Assembly: GCF_004343775.1 (NCBI RefSeq) | Contig: NZ_PTXL01000008.1 | Coordinates: 372,001-436,000 of the forward strand | DNA from: Burkholderia sp. SRS-46 | Lineage (GTDB): Bacteria > Pseudomonadota > Gammaproteobacteria > Burkholderiales > Burkholderiaceae | Direction: 5' to 3' | DNA length: 64,000 nucleotides | Shown here: piece after piece, positions 9,122 through 18,476 of the stretch | How the letters are laid out: each line of letters begins with the position of its first letter | Numbering within the stretch: position 1 is the first letter of the stretch | Program-made: the position numbers and the translations under genes | Notes under the pieces: generated by a model | What the model was told of the DNA's origin: nothing | Databases searched by the model: none | What the model saw: only the letters and a program-made list of their open reading frames with translations

Positions 9122-10315
9122 TCAGCCAGGCGCCTTCAGCACGCCCGCGTCGAGCAGTTGCTGCTGCAGCGCCGGATCGACGCCAAGGCGGTCGAGCACC
9201 GCGCGCGTGTCGCGGCCCAGCGCGGGTGGCGGCGTACGGTAGGTCGCCGGCGTGCGCGACAGCTTGATCGGCGATGCGGTGCCGCGATAGCGGCCGAGTT
9301 CGACAAGCAGGTTCCGGTGCAGCGTATGCGGATCGCGCGCGACGTCGGCCACCGTCTGCACCGGGCCGCACGGCACGCCGGCCCCCATCAGCGCGCGCGC
9401 AAGCGATTCGCCCGCATGCGGCGCGAGCCGCGCCTCCAGCGCGGCCTTCAGCGCCGGGCGGTGCGCGCAGCGGCTGCGGTTGTCGACGAAGCGCGGATCG
9501 TTCGCCAGCTCCGGCGCGCCGAGGTGCGCGGCGAGCCGGACGAACTGCCGGTCGTTGCCGACCGCGAGAAAGATCGGCACGGTTGCCGTGCGGTAGCTGT
9601 CGTACGGCGCGATGTTCGGATGCGCGTTGCCGCTGCGTTCCGGCACGCGGCCCGAGCCGAAGAAATTCGGCAGGTGCGGATGCAGCAGCGACACGCCACA
9701 GTCGAACAGCGCGATGTCGATCGACTGGCCCTGCCCGCTCTTCTCGCGTTCGGCCAGCGCAAGCAGGATCCCGGCGAGCGCGTTGAGCCCCGTCACCATG
9801 TCGACGACCGGCAGGCCGATGCGGGTCGCGTCGCCGTCGCGCTCGCCGTTCACGCTCATCAGCCCGGCCATCGCCTGGATCACCGCGTCGTAGCCCGGCA
9901 GGCCGCCGAGCGGGCCGTCGGCGCCGAAGCCCGTCACCGCGCAATGGATCAGGCGCGGAAAGCGCGCGCGCAGGTCGCGCTCGTAATCCATGCCCCAGCG
10001 CGCGAGCGTGCCCGGCTTGAAGTTCTCGACCAGCACGTCCGCGCCGTCGAGCAGGCGCCACAGGATCGCGCGCCCTTCGTCGCGCGACAGGTCGAGCGCG
10101 AGCCCTTCCTTGTTGCGGTTCACGCCGAGGAAATACCACGCGGTGTCGTCGACGAACGGCGGCCCCCAGCCGCGCGTCTCGTCGCCCGACGGCGGCTCGA
10201 CCTTGATCACCTGCGCGCCGTGGTCGGCCAGCGCCTGCGTGCAGTACGGGCCGCCGAGCACGCGGCTCAGGTCGACGACCTTCACGCCGTCGAGTGCGCC
10301 ATGCGACGTGCTCAT
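9122..10315 (-). CDS. CaiB/BaiF (family III) CoA-transferase
   Basis: A 397-residue family III CoA-transferase. It starts GVKVVDLSRVLGGPYCTQALADHGAQVIKVEPPSGDETRGWGPPF, with the conserved catalytic Asp region in LVENFKPGTLARWGMDYERD. The C-terminal half has the FLAVGNDRQFVRLAAHLG stretch typical of CaiB relatives. It would move CoA between a donor acyl-CoA and an organic acid. The ATG overlaps the acyl-CoA dehydrogenase stop (ATGA at 10312-10315) behind a strong GGAGG, so the two are translationally coupled. With the dehydrogenase and MHS transporter it forms a three-gene organic-acid catabolic operon; the substrate is unknown. Confidence 0.88.
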   Translation of the reverse strand: MSTSHGALDGVKVVDLSRVLGGPYCTQALADHGAQVIKVEPPSGDETRGWGPPFVDDTAWYFLGVNRNKEGLALDLSRDEGRAILWRLLDGADVLVENFKPGTLARWGMDYERDLRARFPRLIHCAVTGFGADGPLGGLPGYDAVIQAMAGLMSVNGERDGDATRIGLPVVDMVTGLNALAGILLALAEREKSGQGQSIDIALFDCGVSLLHPHLPNFFGSGRVPERSGNAHPNIAPYDSYRTATVPIFLAVGNDRQFVRLAAHLGAPELANDPRFVDNRSRCAHRPALKAALEARLAPHAGESLARALMGAGVPCGPVQTVADVARDPHTLHRNLLVELGRYRGTASPIKLSRTPATYRTPPPALGRDTRAVLDRLGVDPALQQQLLDAGVLKAPG

Positions 10316-12078
10316 CGTTCGACCTCCGGCAGCAGGTCGAGCGCGGCGTCGAGCGACACCGGCGCGCCGAGCAGCAGCGCGTCGCAGGTCGCCGCTTCAT
10401 CGCCGGCATGCGACGGCCGCGCGAGCGGATCGACCGGCATCAGCTTCTCGCGCACGATCAGGTGCGCGAGCGCGAGGCGGCGGTAATCGGGGGCGAGCCG
10501 CGCCCCTTCGCACGCCATCAGGATCGCCGCGCTCGCGTAGTACAGCGCGGACGCCGCCTGCCTCACGCGCGCGTCGTCGCCGTCGGCCGCGACCTGCGCG
10601 AGCGTGTCGCAGGCGCGCGCGAGGATGCGCCGCAGCGCCGCGCGGCTCGCGTCCGGCAGCGGCGTCGCGCCGAGCCGGTCGGCGAGCCACGTGCGCAGCG
10701 CGTCGAGCGCCTGCTCGCGCTGCGCGGCGCGCGCGACGTCGAGCGCGACGATGTTGCTCGTGCCTTCCCAGATCGAGCCGAGATGCGCGTCGCGCACGAG
10801 CCGCGCGTCGCTCCACTCCTCGATATAGCCGGTGCCGCCGCGCACTTCCATCGCGTCGCCCGTCACGCGGCGCGCATCGCGGCACGCGCGGAACTTGATC
10901 AGCGGCGTCAGGATCCGCACGCAGCGCGCGGCCTGCTCGTCGCCGGCGTCCGTCTGCGGCAGCAGCAGCGCGATCTGCATGAACATCGTGCGCGCGGCCT
11001 CGGCCGGCAGCAGCATCTTCATCAGCTGGCGCCGCATCAGCGGCATCGCGATCAGCGTGCGGCCGAACGCCTCGCGATGCGCGGCGACGTGCAGCGCCTC
11101 GTTCAGCGCGCGCCGCATCAGCCCCGCGGCGCGCACGCCGTTCGACAGCCGCGACATGTTGATCATGTCGGCCATCTGGTGAAAGCCGCGGCCGATCTCG
11201 CCGATCAGGTAGGCCTGCGCGCCTTCCAGCGTGATCTCGCCGCTCGCCATCGAGCGGCTGCCGAGCTTGTCCTTCAGCCGCACGATCCGGTAGCGGTTGC
11301 GCGTGCCGTCCGGCAGCGTCTTCGGCAGCAGGAACAGCGCGAGGCCCTTGATGCCGTCCGGCGCGCCGTCGGGCCGCGCGAGCACCATCGCGAGATCGGC
11401 GTCGGCGTTCGAGCAGAACCACTTGTCGCCATGCAGGCGCCACACCGTGCCGCCCTGCGCATCCGTCTCGCGCGCCGCGCGCGTCGCGATCCGGCCGACG
11501 TCGGAGCCGGCCGCCTGCTCGGTCATGAACATCGCGCCCTGGTACAGCGTGTCGAAATCGCGCGACGCGAGCATCGGCAGGTAGCGCGCGACGAGCGCCG
11601 GATCGCCGAAGCGGCGCAGCGTGCGCGTGAGCGAATCGGTCATGCTGACCGGGCAGCACAGCCCGAATTCGGCCTGCACGAACAGGAAGGTCAGCGCGTA
11701 CTTGACGAGCGGCGCGGCCGGGTCGGGCTGGTGGCTCAGCGACGCGAGCCCGAGCTCCGCATACGCGACGCGCTCGAGCGCGACGTAGGCCGGATGCTTG
11801 TCGATCCGCTGCACGGGCTCGCCGCGCCGGTTGCGGTGCTCGAGTACCGGCGGGTGCTTGTCCGCGCACGCCGCCCATTCGTCGAGCTCGCCCGACACGC
11901 GCGCGCCGAGTTCGCGCAGCCGCGGTTCGAGTTCGGCATAGCGTACGTCGCCAAGGTGGAGTTTGAGCAACGCGCCGAAGTCGGGATCGGCGGTGAAGAA
12001 ATTGACGCCCCGGCTGTCGGGGATGTTGCCGGATGCGGCGGATGCGCCGGCAATGGGCGTGCGATCGATGTCATACAT
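10312..12078 (-). CDS. acyl-CoA dehydrogenase family protein, AidB-like
   Basis: A 588-residue acyl-CoA dehydrogenase homologue longer than the usual 380. The canonical flavin-site blocks are present: MTEQAAGSDVG, LHGDKWFCSNADADLAMVLARP, and MEVRGGTGYIEEWSDARLVRDAHLGSIWEGTSNIVALDVAR. The size, the N-terminal extension and the WEGTSNI block resemble AidB, which binds FAD and DNA, but a catabolic role is equally possible given the coupled CoA-transferase. The start at 12078 follows AGGAG with 8-nt spacing; in-frame sequence further upstream is not convincing. It is first in the operon and divergent from a LysR gene. Confidence 0.85.
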   Translation of the reverse strand: MYDIDRTPIAGASAASGNIPDSRGVNFFTADPDFGALLKLHLGDVRYAELEPRLRELGARVSGELDEWAACADKHPPVLEHRNRRGEPVQRIDKHPAYVALERVAYAELGLASLSHQPDPAAPLVKYALTFLFVQAEFGLCCPVSMTDSLTRTLRRFGDPALVARYLPMLASRDFDTLYQGAMFMTEQAAGSDVGRIATRAARETDAQGGTVWRLHGDKWFCSNADADLAMVLARPDGAPDGIKGLALFLLPKTLPDGTRNRYRIVRLKDKLGSRSMASGEITLEGAQAYLIGEIGRGFHQMADMINMSRLSNGVRAAGLMRRALNEALHVAAHREAFGRTLIAMPLMRRQLMKMLLPAEAARTMFMQIALLLPQTDAGDEQAARCVRILTPLIKFRACRDARRVTGDAMEVRGGTGYIEEWSDARLVRDAHLGSIWEGTSNIVALDVARAAQREQALDALRTWLADRLGATPLPDASRAALRRILARACDTLAQVAADGDDARVRQAASALYYASAAILMACEGARLAPDYRRLALAHLIVREKLMPVDPLARPSHAGDEAATCDALLLGAPVSLDAALDLLPEVER

Positions 12079-12120
12079 GCATGCGTCTCCTGGATCGGTT
12101 CGACCAGCGTAGGCGCGGGG

Positions 12121-12173
12121 TCGATAAGCGTCCAATACAGGATTTATTCGGTACGATAGAAGGTGCTTATCGA
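12121..12173. promoter_or_regulatory. inverted repeat in LysR / acyl-CoA dehydrogenase divergent promoter
   Basis: TCGATAAGC at 12121-12129 is repeated in inverted form as GCTTATCGA at 12165-12173, with 35 bp between. It lies in the 118-bp divergent region between the LysR gene and the operon on the other strand. This is the usual place and size for a LysR recognition/activation site pair; binding is inferred. Confidence 0.5.
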
Positions 12174-12196
12174 TGCCGAAGCCGGGAGGAGACACG

Positions 12197-13099
12197 ATGG
12201 AACTGAAGCAGCTTCGTTATTTCGTCGCGGTCGCCGAGGAGCTGCACTTCGGGCGCGCGGCCAAGCGGCTGTTCATCTCGCAGCCGGCGCTGAGCTTCGA
12301 CATCCGCAAGTTCGAGGAAGCGCTCGGCGTGCAGCTGCTGGCGCGCACCAGCAAGTCGGTCGCGCTGACCAACGCGGGCGAGGTGCTGCTCGGCGAGGCG
12401 CGCCGGCTGCTGCTGCAGGCGGCCGAGGCCGAGCGCCTGACGATCCGCTCGGCGTCCGGCCTCGCGGGCCGGCTGCGGATCGGCTTCGTCCATTCGATGC
12501 TGTATCGCGGGCTGCCCGATGCCGTGCGGCGCTTCGAGGCCGACTATCCGGGCGTGGAGATCGTGCTGTCGGAGATGAATACGCAGGCGCAGGTGCAGGC
12601 GGTGCAGCGCGGCCAGATCGACCTCGGCTACGCACACTGGGGCCACTTCCCGCCCGAGGTCGACTCGGTGCCGATCTACGCGGAGCCGTTCGTCTGCTGC
12701 CTGCCCGCCGCGCATCCGCTTGCGCGGCGCCGGCAGGTCGCGCTCGCCGCGCTCGCGGGCGAACCGTTCATCCTGTTCCCGCGCGACGCGGCCCCGCACT
12801 ATCACGACCTGATCATCGCGCAATGCGTGAACGCGGGCTTCAGCCCGCTGATCCGCCACGAGGCACGGCTGTGGCAGACCATCCTGTCGATGATCGAGTT
12901 CGGCATGGGCGTCGCGCTCGTGCCGCGCGTGCTGCAGCAGGCGAAGAGCGACCGGCTCGCGTTCCGGGCGCTGAAGGATGCGTCGCTCGAATCGCGCACG
13001 CTCGAGCTGAAGCGCAGCGGGAGCGCGGAACCGGTCGCGCTGCGCTTCGCCGACTACCTGCGCGCGTCGATCGACGCACTGCCGGCGCTCGCCGGCTGA
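12197..13099 (+). CDS. LysR-family transcriptional regulator
   Basis: A 300-residue LysR regulator. The N-terminal winged helix reads MELKQLRYFVAVAEELHFGRAAKRLFISQPALSFDIRKFEEALGVQLLART, followed by a LysR substrate-binding domain (GRLRIGFVHSMLYRGLPDAVRRFEADYPGVEIVL). The start at 12197 was chosen because GGAGGAG lies 6 nt upstream. It is transcribed away from the acyl-CoA dehydrogenase/CoA-transferase/MHS operon and most likely activates it in response to its substrate. The 35-bp-spaced inverted repeat in the divergent promoter is a candidate site. Confidence 0.92.
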   Translation: MELKQLRYFVAVAEELHFGRAAKRLFISQPALSFDIRKFEEALGVQLLARTSKSVALTNAGEVLLGEARRLLLQAAEAERLTIRSASGLAGRLRIGFVHSMLYRGLPDAVRRFEADYPGVEIVLSEMNTQAQVQAVQRGQIDLGYAHWGHFPPEVDSVPIYAEPFVCCLPAAHPLARRRQVALAALAGEPFILFPRDAAPHYHDLIIAQCVNAGFSPLIRHEARLWQTILSMIEFGMGVALVPRVLQQAKSDRLAFRALKDASLESRTLELKRSGSAEPVALRFADYLRASIDALPALAG

Positions 13100-13112
13100 A
13101 CGCGCCCGCGCG

Positions 13113-14531
13113 TCACTCCGCGCCGGGCAGCAGCGCCGGCTGCGCGCGCCGGTACCAGATGCCGTACACCACGGACAGCACCGCGAGGAACGGGATGCCG
13201 AACAGCAGCGTCATGTGGAATTCCGGCGTGAAGTACGTGGTGACCATCACCGCCAGCATCAGGCCCGCGCCGAGCAGCGTCAGCACCGGAAAGCCACGCA
13301 TCCGGAACGACGGCGGCGGCAGGCCGCTCGCGGCCCGGCGGCGCCGGAAGCAGTAATGCGTGACGAAGATCATCATCCACGTGAACATCGCGCCGAACAT
13401 CGACACCGCCATCATGATCGTGAACGATGCGTCCGGAACCAGCACGCTCAGGATCGTCGCGAGCGCGATGCCGAGCGTCGACAGCAGCAGCGCGCCGAGC
13501 GGCACGCCGCGCGCGTTCACTTCGCCGAGCGCCTTCGGCGCGTGGCCCGCGCGCGACAGGCTGAACATCATCCGCGTCGTGATGTAGATCTGGCTGTTCA
13601 TCGCGGACAGCGCGGCGATCAGCACGACGAAGTTGATCAGCCCGGCCGCGCCCGGCAGGTGCAGCGCCTCCATCACCTTGACGAACGGGCTCTCGTCGCG
13701 CCCGGCCGCCGTCCACGGCACGATCGCGAGCATCAGCGCGAGCGTGACCAGGTAGAACAGCACGAGCCGCGCGATCGTCGAGCGGAACGCTTGCGTGACG
13801 GCCCGCTCGGGATCCTGCGCCTCGCCGGCCGCCACCGCGATCATCTCGATGCTCAGGTAGCTGAAGATCGACACGATCACGGCCACCCACATCCCCCATG
13901 CGCCCTTCGGGAAGAACCCGCCGTGCGCGACGTAATGATGGAAGCCCGCGCGCGCCGCGCCGTCGCCGACCAGCGCCGGATTGCCGAACACGACGTAGGC
14001 GCCGAGCACGATGAACGCGACGATCGCCGCGATCTTCACGACCGAGAAGCCGTATTCGACCGAGCCGAACACGTCGACGCTGCGCGCGTTGATGAACACC
14101 AGCAGCGCCGAGAAGCCGACGATCCACAGCCAGCCCGGCACGCCCGGGAACCAGTACTTCATGTACAGCGCGATCGCGGTCACCTCGGTGCCGACCGCGA
14201 GCACGATGCACGCCCAGTACGCATAGCACACGAGAAAGCCGGCCCACGGGCTCACGTAGTGTTCGGCATACGCGCCGAACGAGCCGGAGGTCGGGTGCGC
14301 GACCGTCATCTCGGCAAGACAGCCCATCAGCAGCAGCGAGATGAATGCGCCGATCCCGTAGCTGACGAGCACGCTCGGGCCGGCGAAGCCGATCGCGAAG
14401 CCGCTGCCGAGAAAGAGCCCGGTGCCGATCGCGCCGCCGATCGCGATCATCGCCATCTGCCGCGCGGAGAGCGTGCGACGCAAGCCTTGCTCGCGCGCCG
14501 CGATGTGCTGGAATTGACCTTCTGAATGCAT
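13113..14531 (-). CDS. amino acid permease (APC superfamily, AAT family)
   Basis: A 472-residue permease with twelve predicted helices. The N-terminus LRRTLSARQMAMIAIGGAIGTGLFLGSGFAIGFAGPSVLVSYGIGAFISLLLMGCLAEM is the hallmark of the amino acid transporter (AAT) family of the APC superfamily (relatives: AroP, GabP, PheP). The chosen start at 14531 has GAGGT about 7 nt upstream; longer reading in frame is low-quality arginine-rich sequence. It lies last in the row tyrB-ridA-porin-permease, so uptake of the amino acid handled by the aminotransferase is likely. Its stop is 13 bp from the convergent LysR gene. Confidence 0.9.
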   Translation of the reverse strand: MHSEGQFQHIAAREQGLRRTLSARQMAMIAIGGAIGTGLFLGSGFAIGFAGPSVLVSYGIGAFISLLLMGCLAEMTVAHPTSGSFGAYAEHYVSPWAGFLVCYAYWACIVLAVGTEVTAIALYMKYWFPGVPGWLWIVGFSALLVFINARSVDVFGSVEYGFSVVKIAAIVAFIVLGAYVVFGNPALVGDGAARAGFHHYVAHGGFFPKGAWGMWVAVIVSIFSYLSIEMIAVAAGEAQDPERAVTQAFRSTIARLVLFYLVTLALMLAIVPWTAAGRDESPFVKVMEALHLPGAAGLINFVVLIAALSAMNSQIYITTRMMFSLSRAGHAPKALGEVNARGVPLGALLLSTLGIALATILSVLVPDASFTIMMAVSMFGAMFTWMMIFVTHYCFRRRRAASGLPPPSFRMRGFPVLTLLGAGLMLAVMVTTYFTPEFHMTLLFGIPFLAVLSVVYGIWYRRAQPALLPGAE

Positions 14532-14574
14532 CGAGTGACCTCGTTCGAAATCGGTTGTCGTCGCGCGCCGCGCG

Positions 14575-15651
14575 TCAGAACAGGTGGCGCAGGCCAAGCG
14601 CTGCGCCGGTCTGGTTGCCGCGCCCCGGCATCTCGGTGAACGCGCCGCCGGACACCTTGTTGTAGTCGAGCGTCGCGTAGACCTGGGTCGCCTTCGACAG
14701 CGCGTATTCGGCTTCCACCACACCCGTATAGCGCTTGCCGCCGTTGCCGGCGACGCCGTTCACGTTGCGGATGTCGTCGTAGTAGACCACGCCCGTGATC
14801 GACACGGCCGGCGTGAAGCGATAGCTCGCGCCCGTGTAGAAGATCGCGTCCCGGCGCGGGTTGTCGACGAAAGAGCCGTACACGACCTGGCGGCCCGGCG
14901 CATTCAGCAGCGCCTGGTCGAGCACGCCCGAGCGATCGATGCCGCCGAGATAGCCGGCGTACAGCGTCGCCGCGCCGAACCCGTAGCGCGCGCCCGCGCC
15001 CCACGCCTGCTGCGCGCGGCTGTTCAGGTCGCGCACCTGCTGGTAGGTCGCGCCGATCATCAGGCCGCCGTTCGAATACGCGGCGCGCACGCCCCAATAT
15101 GCGTTCGCGGCCATGCTGCCCGCGACGCCGCCGAAGCCGTAGCTCGCGCCGACGTTCAGCCCGCCGAACGTGCCGTCGTAGCTGACGACGTTGCTCGCGC
15201 GGCCCTGCGTGAGGAAGTACGGCCACATGTTCGCCGTGTAGTTGCCGACGGTGAGCGGATCGAGATCGCCGAACAGGTTGAACGCCTCGGTCGCCTGCCG
15301 GCCGAGCTTGACCGTGCCCCAGTCGCCCGCGAGGCCGACGTACGCGTAGCGGCCGAACAGCGCGCCGTCGAGCTGGCCGTTCTGCGGCTCGAAGCCACTC
15401 TCGAGCCGGAAGATCGCGCTCAGCCCGCCGCCGAGCGCCTCGGTCCCCTTCAGGCCCCAGCGGCTGTTGGTGATCGCGCCGTTGGTCATCTGCACGCTCG
15501 CGTCGTTCGACGCGTTCGCGTGCGTCGTGTAGCGGATGCTCTGGTCGACGATCCCGTACAGCGTGACGCTGCTCTGCGCGAGCACGCCGCCCGATGCGAG
15601 CAGGCCCGCGATCATTGGCAGTGCAAATCGATGGTGTTTGTCCATCTTCAT
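14575..15651 (-). CDS. Gram-negative general porin (Burkholderia OmpC/Omp38-type)
   Basis: A 358-residue outer-membrane porin. It has a signal peptide (MKMDKHHRFALPMIAGLLASGGVLAQS) and then the classical beta-proteobacterial opening SSVTLYGIVDQSIRYTT. It ends in the C-terminal aromatic LGLRHLF needed for BAM-dependent assembly. It would form a trimeric 16-stranded channel. The start at 15651 follows GGAGG by 5 nt. Position between ridA and the permease suggests a role in taking up the amino acid or amine handled by this operon. Confidence 0.92.
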   Translation of the reverse strand: MKMDKHHRFALPMIAGLLASGGVLAQSSVTLYGIVDQSIRYTTHANASNDASVQMTNGAITNSRWGLKGTEALGGGLSAIFRLESGFEPQNGQLDGALFGRYAYVGLAGDWGTVKLGRQATEAFNLFGDLDPLTVGNYTANMWPYFLTQGRASNVVSYDGTFGGLNVGASYGFGGVAGSMAANAYWGVRAAYSNGGLMIGATYQQVRDLNSRAQQAWGAGARYGFGAATLYAGYLGGIDRSGVLDQALLNAPGRQVVYGSFVDNPRRDAIFYTGASYRFTPAVSITGVVYYDDIRNVNGVAGNGGKRYTGVVEAEYALSKATQVYATLDYNKVSGGAFTEMPGRGNQTGAALGLRHLF

Positions 15652-15710
15652 CTTCTCCTCCAGTCCTTGTTGTGGTGATGTGTGTCGGGTGATGCGGTTG
15701 CGGTATCGCG

Positions 15711-16100
15711 CTACGTGCCCGACGGCGGCGAGATCGCGACGTAGGCGACGAGCTCGACGCGCATCGCCGGATGCGCGAAGCCCTGCACGCCGACGCAGGT
15801 GCGGTTCGGGTACGGCGCGCGGAAGTGGCGCCGGTATTCGGCGTCGAATTCGGGGATGTCCTGCGCGTCGGCGAGATAGACGAGCACCTGCGCGACGTCG
15901 TCCAGCGTCGCGCCCGCCGCCGCCACCGCCTTCGCGAGGTTCGACAGCGTGAGGCGCGCCTGCTCGGCCGTCGTGTCGCCGGCGATCGCGCCGGCTGCAT
16001 CGACCGGGCCGTGCGCGGTGAACATCAGGCCGCCCGCGCGGGTGGCCCACGAAAACGGCTGGCCGAGCTGGGGCAGGTCGACCGGGATCGGTTCTGGCAT
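15711..16100 (-). CDS. RidA/YjgF-family protein
   Basis: A 129-residue protein of the RidA superfamily. It shows LMFTAHGPVDAAGAIAGDTTAEQARLTLSNLAKAVAAAGATLDDVAQVLVYLADAQDIPEFDAEYRRHF and PYPNRTCVGVQGFAHPAMRVELVAYVA. The arginine of PNRTCV corresponds to the residue that binds the substrate carboxylate in enamine/imine deaminases. RidA enzymes hydrolyse reactive enamines and imines from PLP enzymes, which fits its place 33 bp downstream of an aminotransferase. GGAG lies 6 nt before the start. Confidence 0.88.
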   Translation of the reverse strand: MPEPIPVDLPQLGQPFSWATRAGGLMFTAHGPVDAAGAIAGDTTAEQARLTLSNLAKAVAAAGATLDDVAQVLVYLADAQDIPEFDAEYRRHFRAPYPNRTCVGVQGFAHPAMRVELVAYVAISPPSGT

Positions 16101-16133
16101 CGTGAACTCCGTTTCAGGTTGCGTGCGATGACG

Positions 16134-17345
16134 TCAGGCCGCTTGCCGCGCGGCGCCGAGCACGTCGGCGATCGCGCGCGCGACGTGATCGAGGTTGGCG
16201 TCGCTCAGCCCCGCGATGCACATGCGGCCCGAGCGCAGCAGATAGACGCCGTGCGACGCGCGCAGCCGGTCGACGTCGGCCGCGCCGATGCCCGTATAGC
16301 TGAACATGCCGCGCTGCGTGACCAGCGCATCGAACGCGCGGCCCGGCAGTTGCGCGTCGAGCCGCGTCTTCAGCGCGCCGCGCATGCGCTTGATGCGCGC
16401 GCGCACGGCCGCGACTTCGTCCTCCCAGCCCGCGCGCAGCGCGTCGTCGTTCAGCACCGTCGCGACGAGCTGCGCGCCGAACAGCGGCGGGCTCGAATAG
16501 GTGCGGCGCACGCCCGCCTGCATCTGGCTCAGCACGGTGGCCGCCTCGGCCGCGCTCGCGCAGACGATCGACAGGCCGCCGACGCGCTCGCCGTACAGCG
16601 AGAAATTCTTCGAGAACGAGTTGCCGACGATCACCGGCAGCCCCGCGTCGGTCATCGCGCGCACGGCCCATGCGTCGTCGTCGAGGCCATCGCCGAAGCC
16701 CTGGTAAGCCATGTCCAGGAACGGAATCAGCCCGCGCCGCGCGAGCACGTCGATCACCGCGCGCCATGCGTCGCGCCCGAGGTCGAGGCCGGTCGGGTTG
16801 TGGCAGCACGGCTGCAGCAGCACGACGCTGCGCGCGGGCAGCGCGTCGAGCGTCGCCAGCATCGCATCGACGCGCAGGCCGTTGGTTTGCGCGTCGTAGT
16901 ACGGGTAGGTGTGCACGTCGAGGCCCGCCGCCGACAGGATCACGCGGTGGTTGTCCCAGCTCGGGTCGCTGATCCAGATCGCGCTGTCCGGGAAGTAGCG
17001 CTTGATGAACTCCGCACCGAGCCGGATCGCGCCGGAGCCGCCGAGCGTCTGCAGCGTCGCGATGCGCCCCTGCGCAAGCGCCGCGCAATCGGCGCCGAAC
17101 ACGAGACGCTGCACGCCCTGCCGGTACGTGGCGTGCCCTTCCATCGGCAGATACGTGTGCGGCGCGCCGGCTTCGCGCAGACGTTCGGCCGCGATGCGGG
17201 TGCTGTCGAGCAGGGGAATCCCGCCCGCGTCGTCGTAATACAGGCCGATGCTGAGATTGACCTTGCGCGGATGCGCGTCCTGCTGGAATGCCTGGAACAG
17301 CGACAGGATCGGGTCGCCCGGATAGGCGGGAATATGGTCGAACAT
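16134..17345 (-). CDS. tyrB: aromatic amino acid aminotransferase (TyrB-like, class I)
   Basis: A 403-residue class I PLP aminotransferase of the aspartate/tyrosine subgroup. Motifs are VNLSIGLYYDDAGGIPLL, LQPCCHNPTGLDLGRDAW and the PLP-lysine region VGNSFSKNFSLYGERVGGLSIV. The C-terminal MFSYTGI and arginine SGRMCIAGL are also present. It would transaminate aromatic (and perhaps aspartate-type) amino acids with 2-oxoglutarate. It leads the operon with ridA, a porin and an amino acid permease, and is divergent from an Lrp-type regulator, so a catabolic role is more likely than biosynthesis. No strong Shine-Dalgarno precedes the ATG. Confidence 0.88.
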   Translation of the reverse strand: MFDHIPAYPGDPILSLFQAFQQDAHPRKVNLSIGLYYDDAGGIPLLDSTRIAAERLREAGAPHTYLPMEGHATYRQGVQRLVFGADCAALAQGRIATLQTLGGSGAIRLGAEFIKRYFPDSAIWISDPSWDNHRVILSAAGLDVHTYPYYDAQTNGLRVDAMLATLDALPARSVVLLQPCCHNPTGLDLGRDAWRAVIDVLARRGLIPFLDMAYQGFGDGLDDDAWAVRAMTDAGLPVIVGNSFSKNFSLYGERVGGLSIVCASAAEAATVLSQMQAGVRRTYSSPPLFGAQLVATVLNDDALRAGWEDEVAAVRARIKRMRGALKTRLDAQLPGRAFDALVTQRGMFSYTGIGAADVDRLRASHGVYLLRSGRMCIAGLSDANLDHVARAIADVLGAARQAA

Positions 17346-17561
17346 GACGGAAAGACGGTTGGGGTTGAAAGGCGTCGGCGCACGCCCGGGCGCCCGGTGT
17401 GCGGCCCGGCCAGCGACGCGGCGGCGTCGGCTGGCCCGGTCAACGTATGGGTCGCATGTTATCGAGGACGAAATAGAATGAGCTTCACATTTCCGTGACG
17501 CTCTGCGGGGTTTGCAGTAGAGTCTTCGACAGCCATCTCGGAATTACATGGAATCTGCGAA

Positions 17562-18044
17562 ATGACCCTCGACCGAACCGACATGCGGATCCTGCGGCAC
17601 CTCGAGCGGGACGGACGGATCAGCAACCAGGACCTCGCGAACGCGGTCGCGCTGTCGCCTTCCGCGTGCCTGCGGCGCGTGAAGCTGCTGGAGGAGCGCG
17701 GCGCGATTGCCGGCTACCGCTGCACGATCGACGCGAAGAACGTCGGCGTCGCGTTCGAGGCGCTGGTGCACGTGTCGATGCGGCCCGACGAGCCCGAGTG
17801 GCACGACCGGTTCGTGGAGGCGATCCGGCAGTGGCCGGAAGTGGTGTCCGCGCAGATCGTCACCGGCGGGTCGAACTACGTACTGACGGTGCGCGCGCGC
17901 GACCTCGACCACTACTCCGACTTCGTGATCAACACGCTGCACCGCGCGGCCGGCGTGATGTCGATCAACTCGAGCATCGTGCTCGCGACGCTCAAGCGGG
18001 ATGGTTCGATCCTGGACCTGATCGAGCCGTCGACGGGCAGTTGA
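17562..18044 (+). CDS. Lrp/AsnC-family transcriptional regulator
   Basis: A 160-residue Lrp/AsnC regulator. The N-terminal helix-turn-helix is LDRTDMRILRHLERDGRISNQDLANAVALSPSACLRRVKLLEERGAIAGYRCTID. The C-terminal RAM ligand domain follows (FVEAIRQWPEVVSAQIVTGGSNYVLTVRARDLDHYSDFV). It is transcribed away from the aminotransferase-ridA-porin-permease genes across a 216-bp region and is the natural candidate for their amino-acid-responsive control. A tRNA-Val gene follows. Confidence 0.92.
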   Translation: MTLDRTDMRILRHLERDGRISNQDLANAVALSPSACLRRVKLLEERGAIAGYRCTIDAKNVGVAFEALVHVSMRPDEPEWHDRFVEAIRQWPEVVSAQIVTGGSNYVLTVRARDLDHYSDFVINTLHRAAGVMSINSSIVLATLKRDGSILDLIEPSTGS

Positions 18045-18127
18045 CGGACTTGTGCGAATCGCCGTAAAAAAATTTGCAGAAAGTGCTTTACGAACCCCAA
18101 AAGCTCTGACATAATTTCATCTTCTTT

Positions 18128-18202
18128 GGGCGGTTAGCTCAGCGGTAGAGCACTGCCTTCACACGGCAGGGGTCACTGGTTCGATCCCAGTACCGCCCAC
18201 CA
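18128..18202 (+). tRNA. tRNA-Val(CAC)
   Basis: A 75-nt cloverleaf including an encoded CCA. Acceptor stem GGGCGGT pairs with ACCGCCC (18192-18198), anticodon stem CTGCC/GGCAG encloses loop TTCACAC with anticodon CAC, and the T arm contains GGTTCGATCCC. It serves GTG codons. Its 3' part is repeated in degraded form at 21104-21143, marking it as the integration target of the island that follows. Confidence 0.97.
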
Positions 18203-18284
18203 AAGAATTCGCCGCTTGTGGCGACGCGTCAAACGCTGGATCAAGCAGTTCTCTCCGGCGCCAGCGCAAAGCCACTAGGCAAAG

Positions 18285-18316
18285 AAAAAGCCCTGCACTC
18301 GCAGGGCTTTTTTTCG
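18285..18316 (+). terminator. rho-independent terminator after tRNA-Val
   Basis: A stem AAAAAGCCCTGC / GCAGGGCTTTTT with a 4-nt loop (18297-18300) and a T-run, about 80 bp downstream of the tRNA on the same strand. Confidence 0.9.
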
Positions 18317-18476
18317 TCCGCAGAGAACCATACCCGAGAACATCGGAGCAACTGTCCGCGTTGACCCGGGATGACCCGTCCCGGTGCTCCATCGGTCCCA
18401 CCAAAGCTACGGACTACGACACAGCCGCCGGCGATCGACAAGCGCACCGCACCCGCCGCAGAAACTGACGTTTCTA

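Noticed and set aside
18159-18404. Minus-strand ORF beginning inside the post-tRNA region and ending VGGTGIEPVTPAV
   Set aside because: That C-terminus is the antisense translation of the tRNA 3' half, a common false protein in databases. It also crosses the tRNA terminator.
18390-18405. CCCACCAAAG near 18395 as a third tRNA-derived repeat
   Set aside because: Only about ten bases match the tRNA 3' end; too short to claim an att site.
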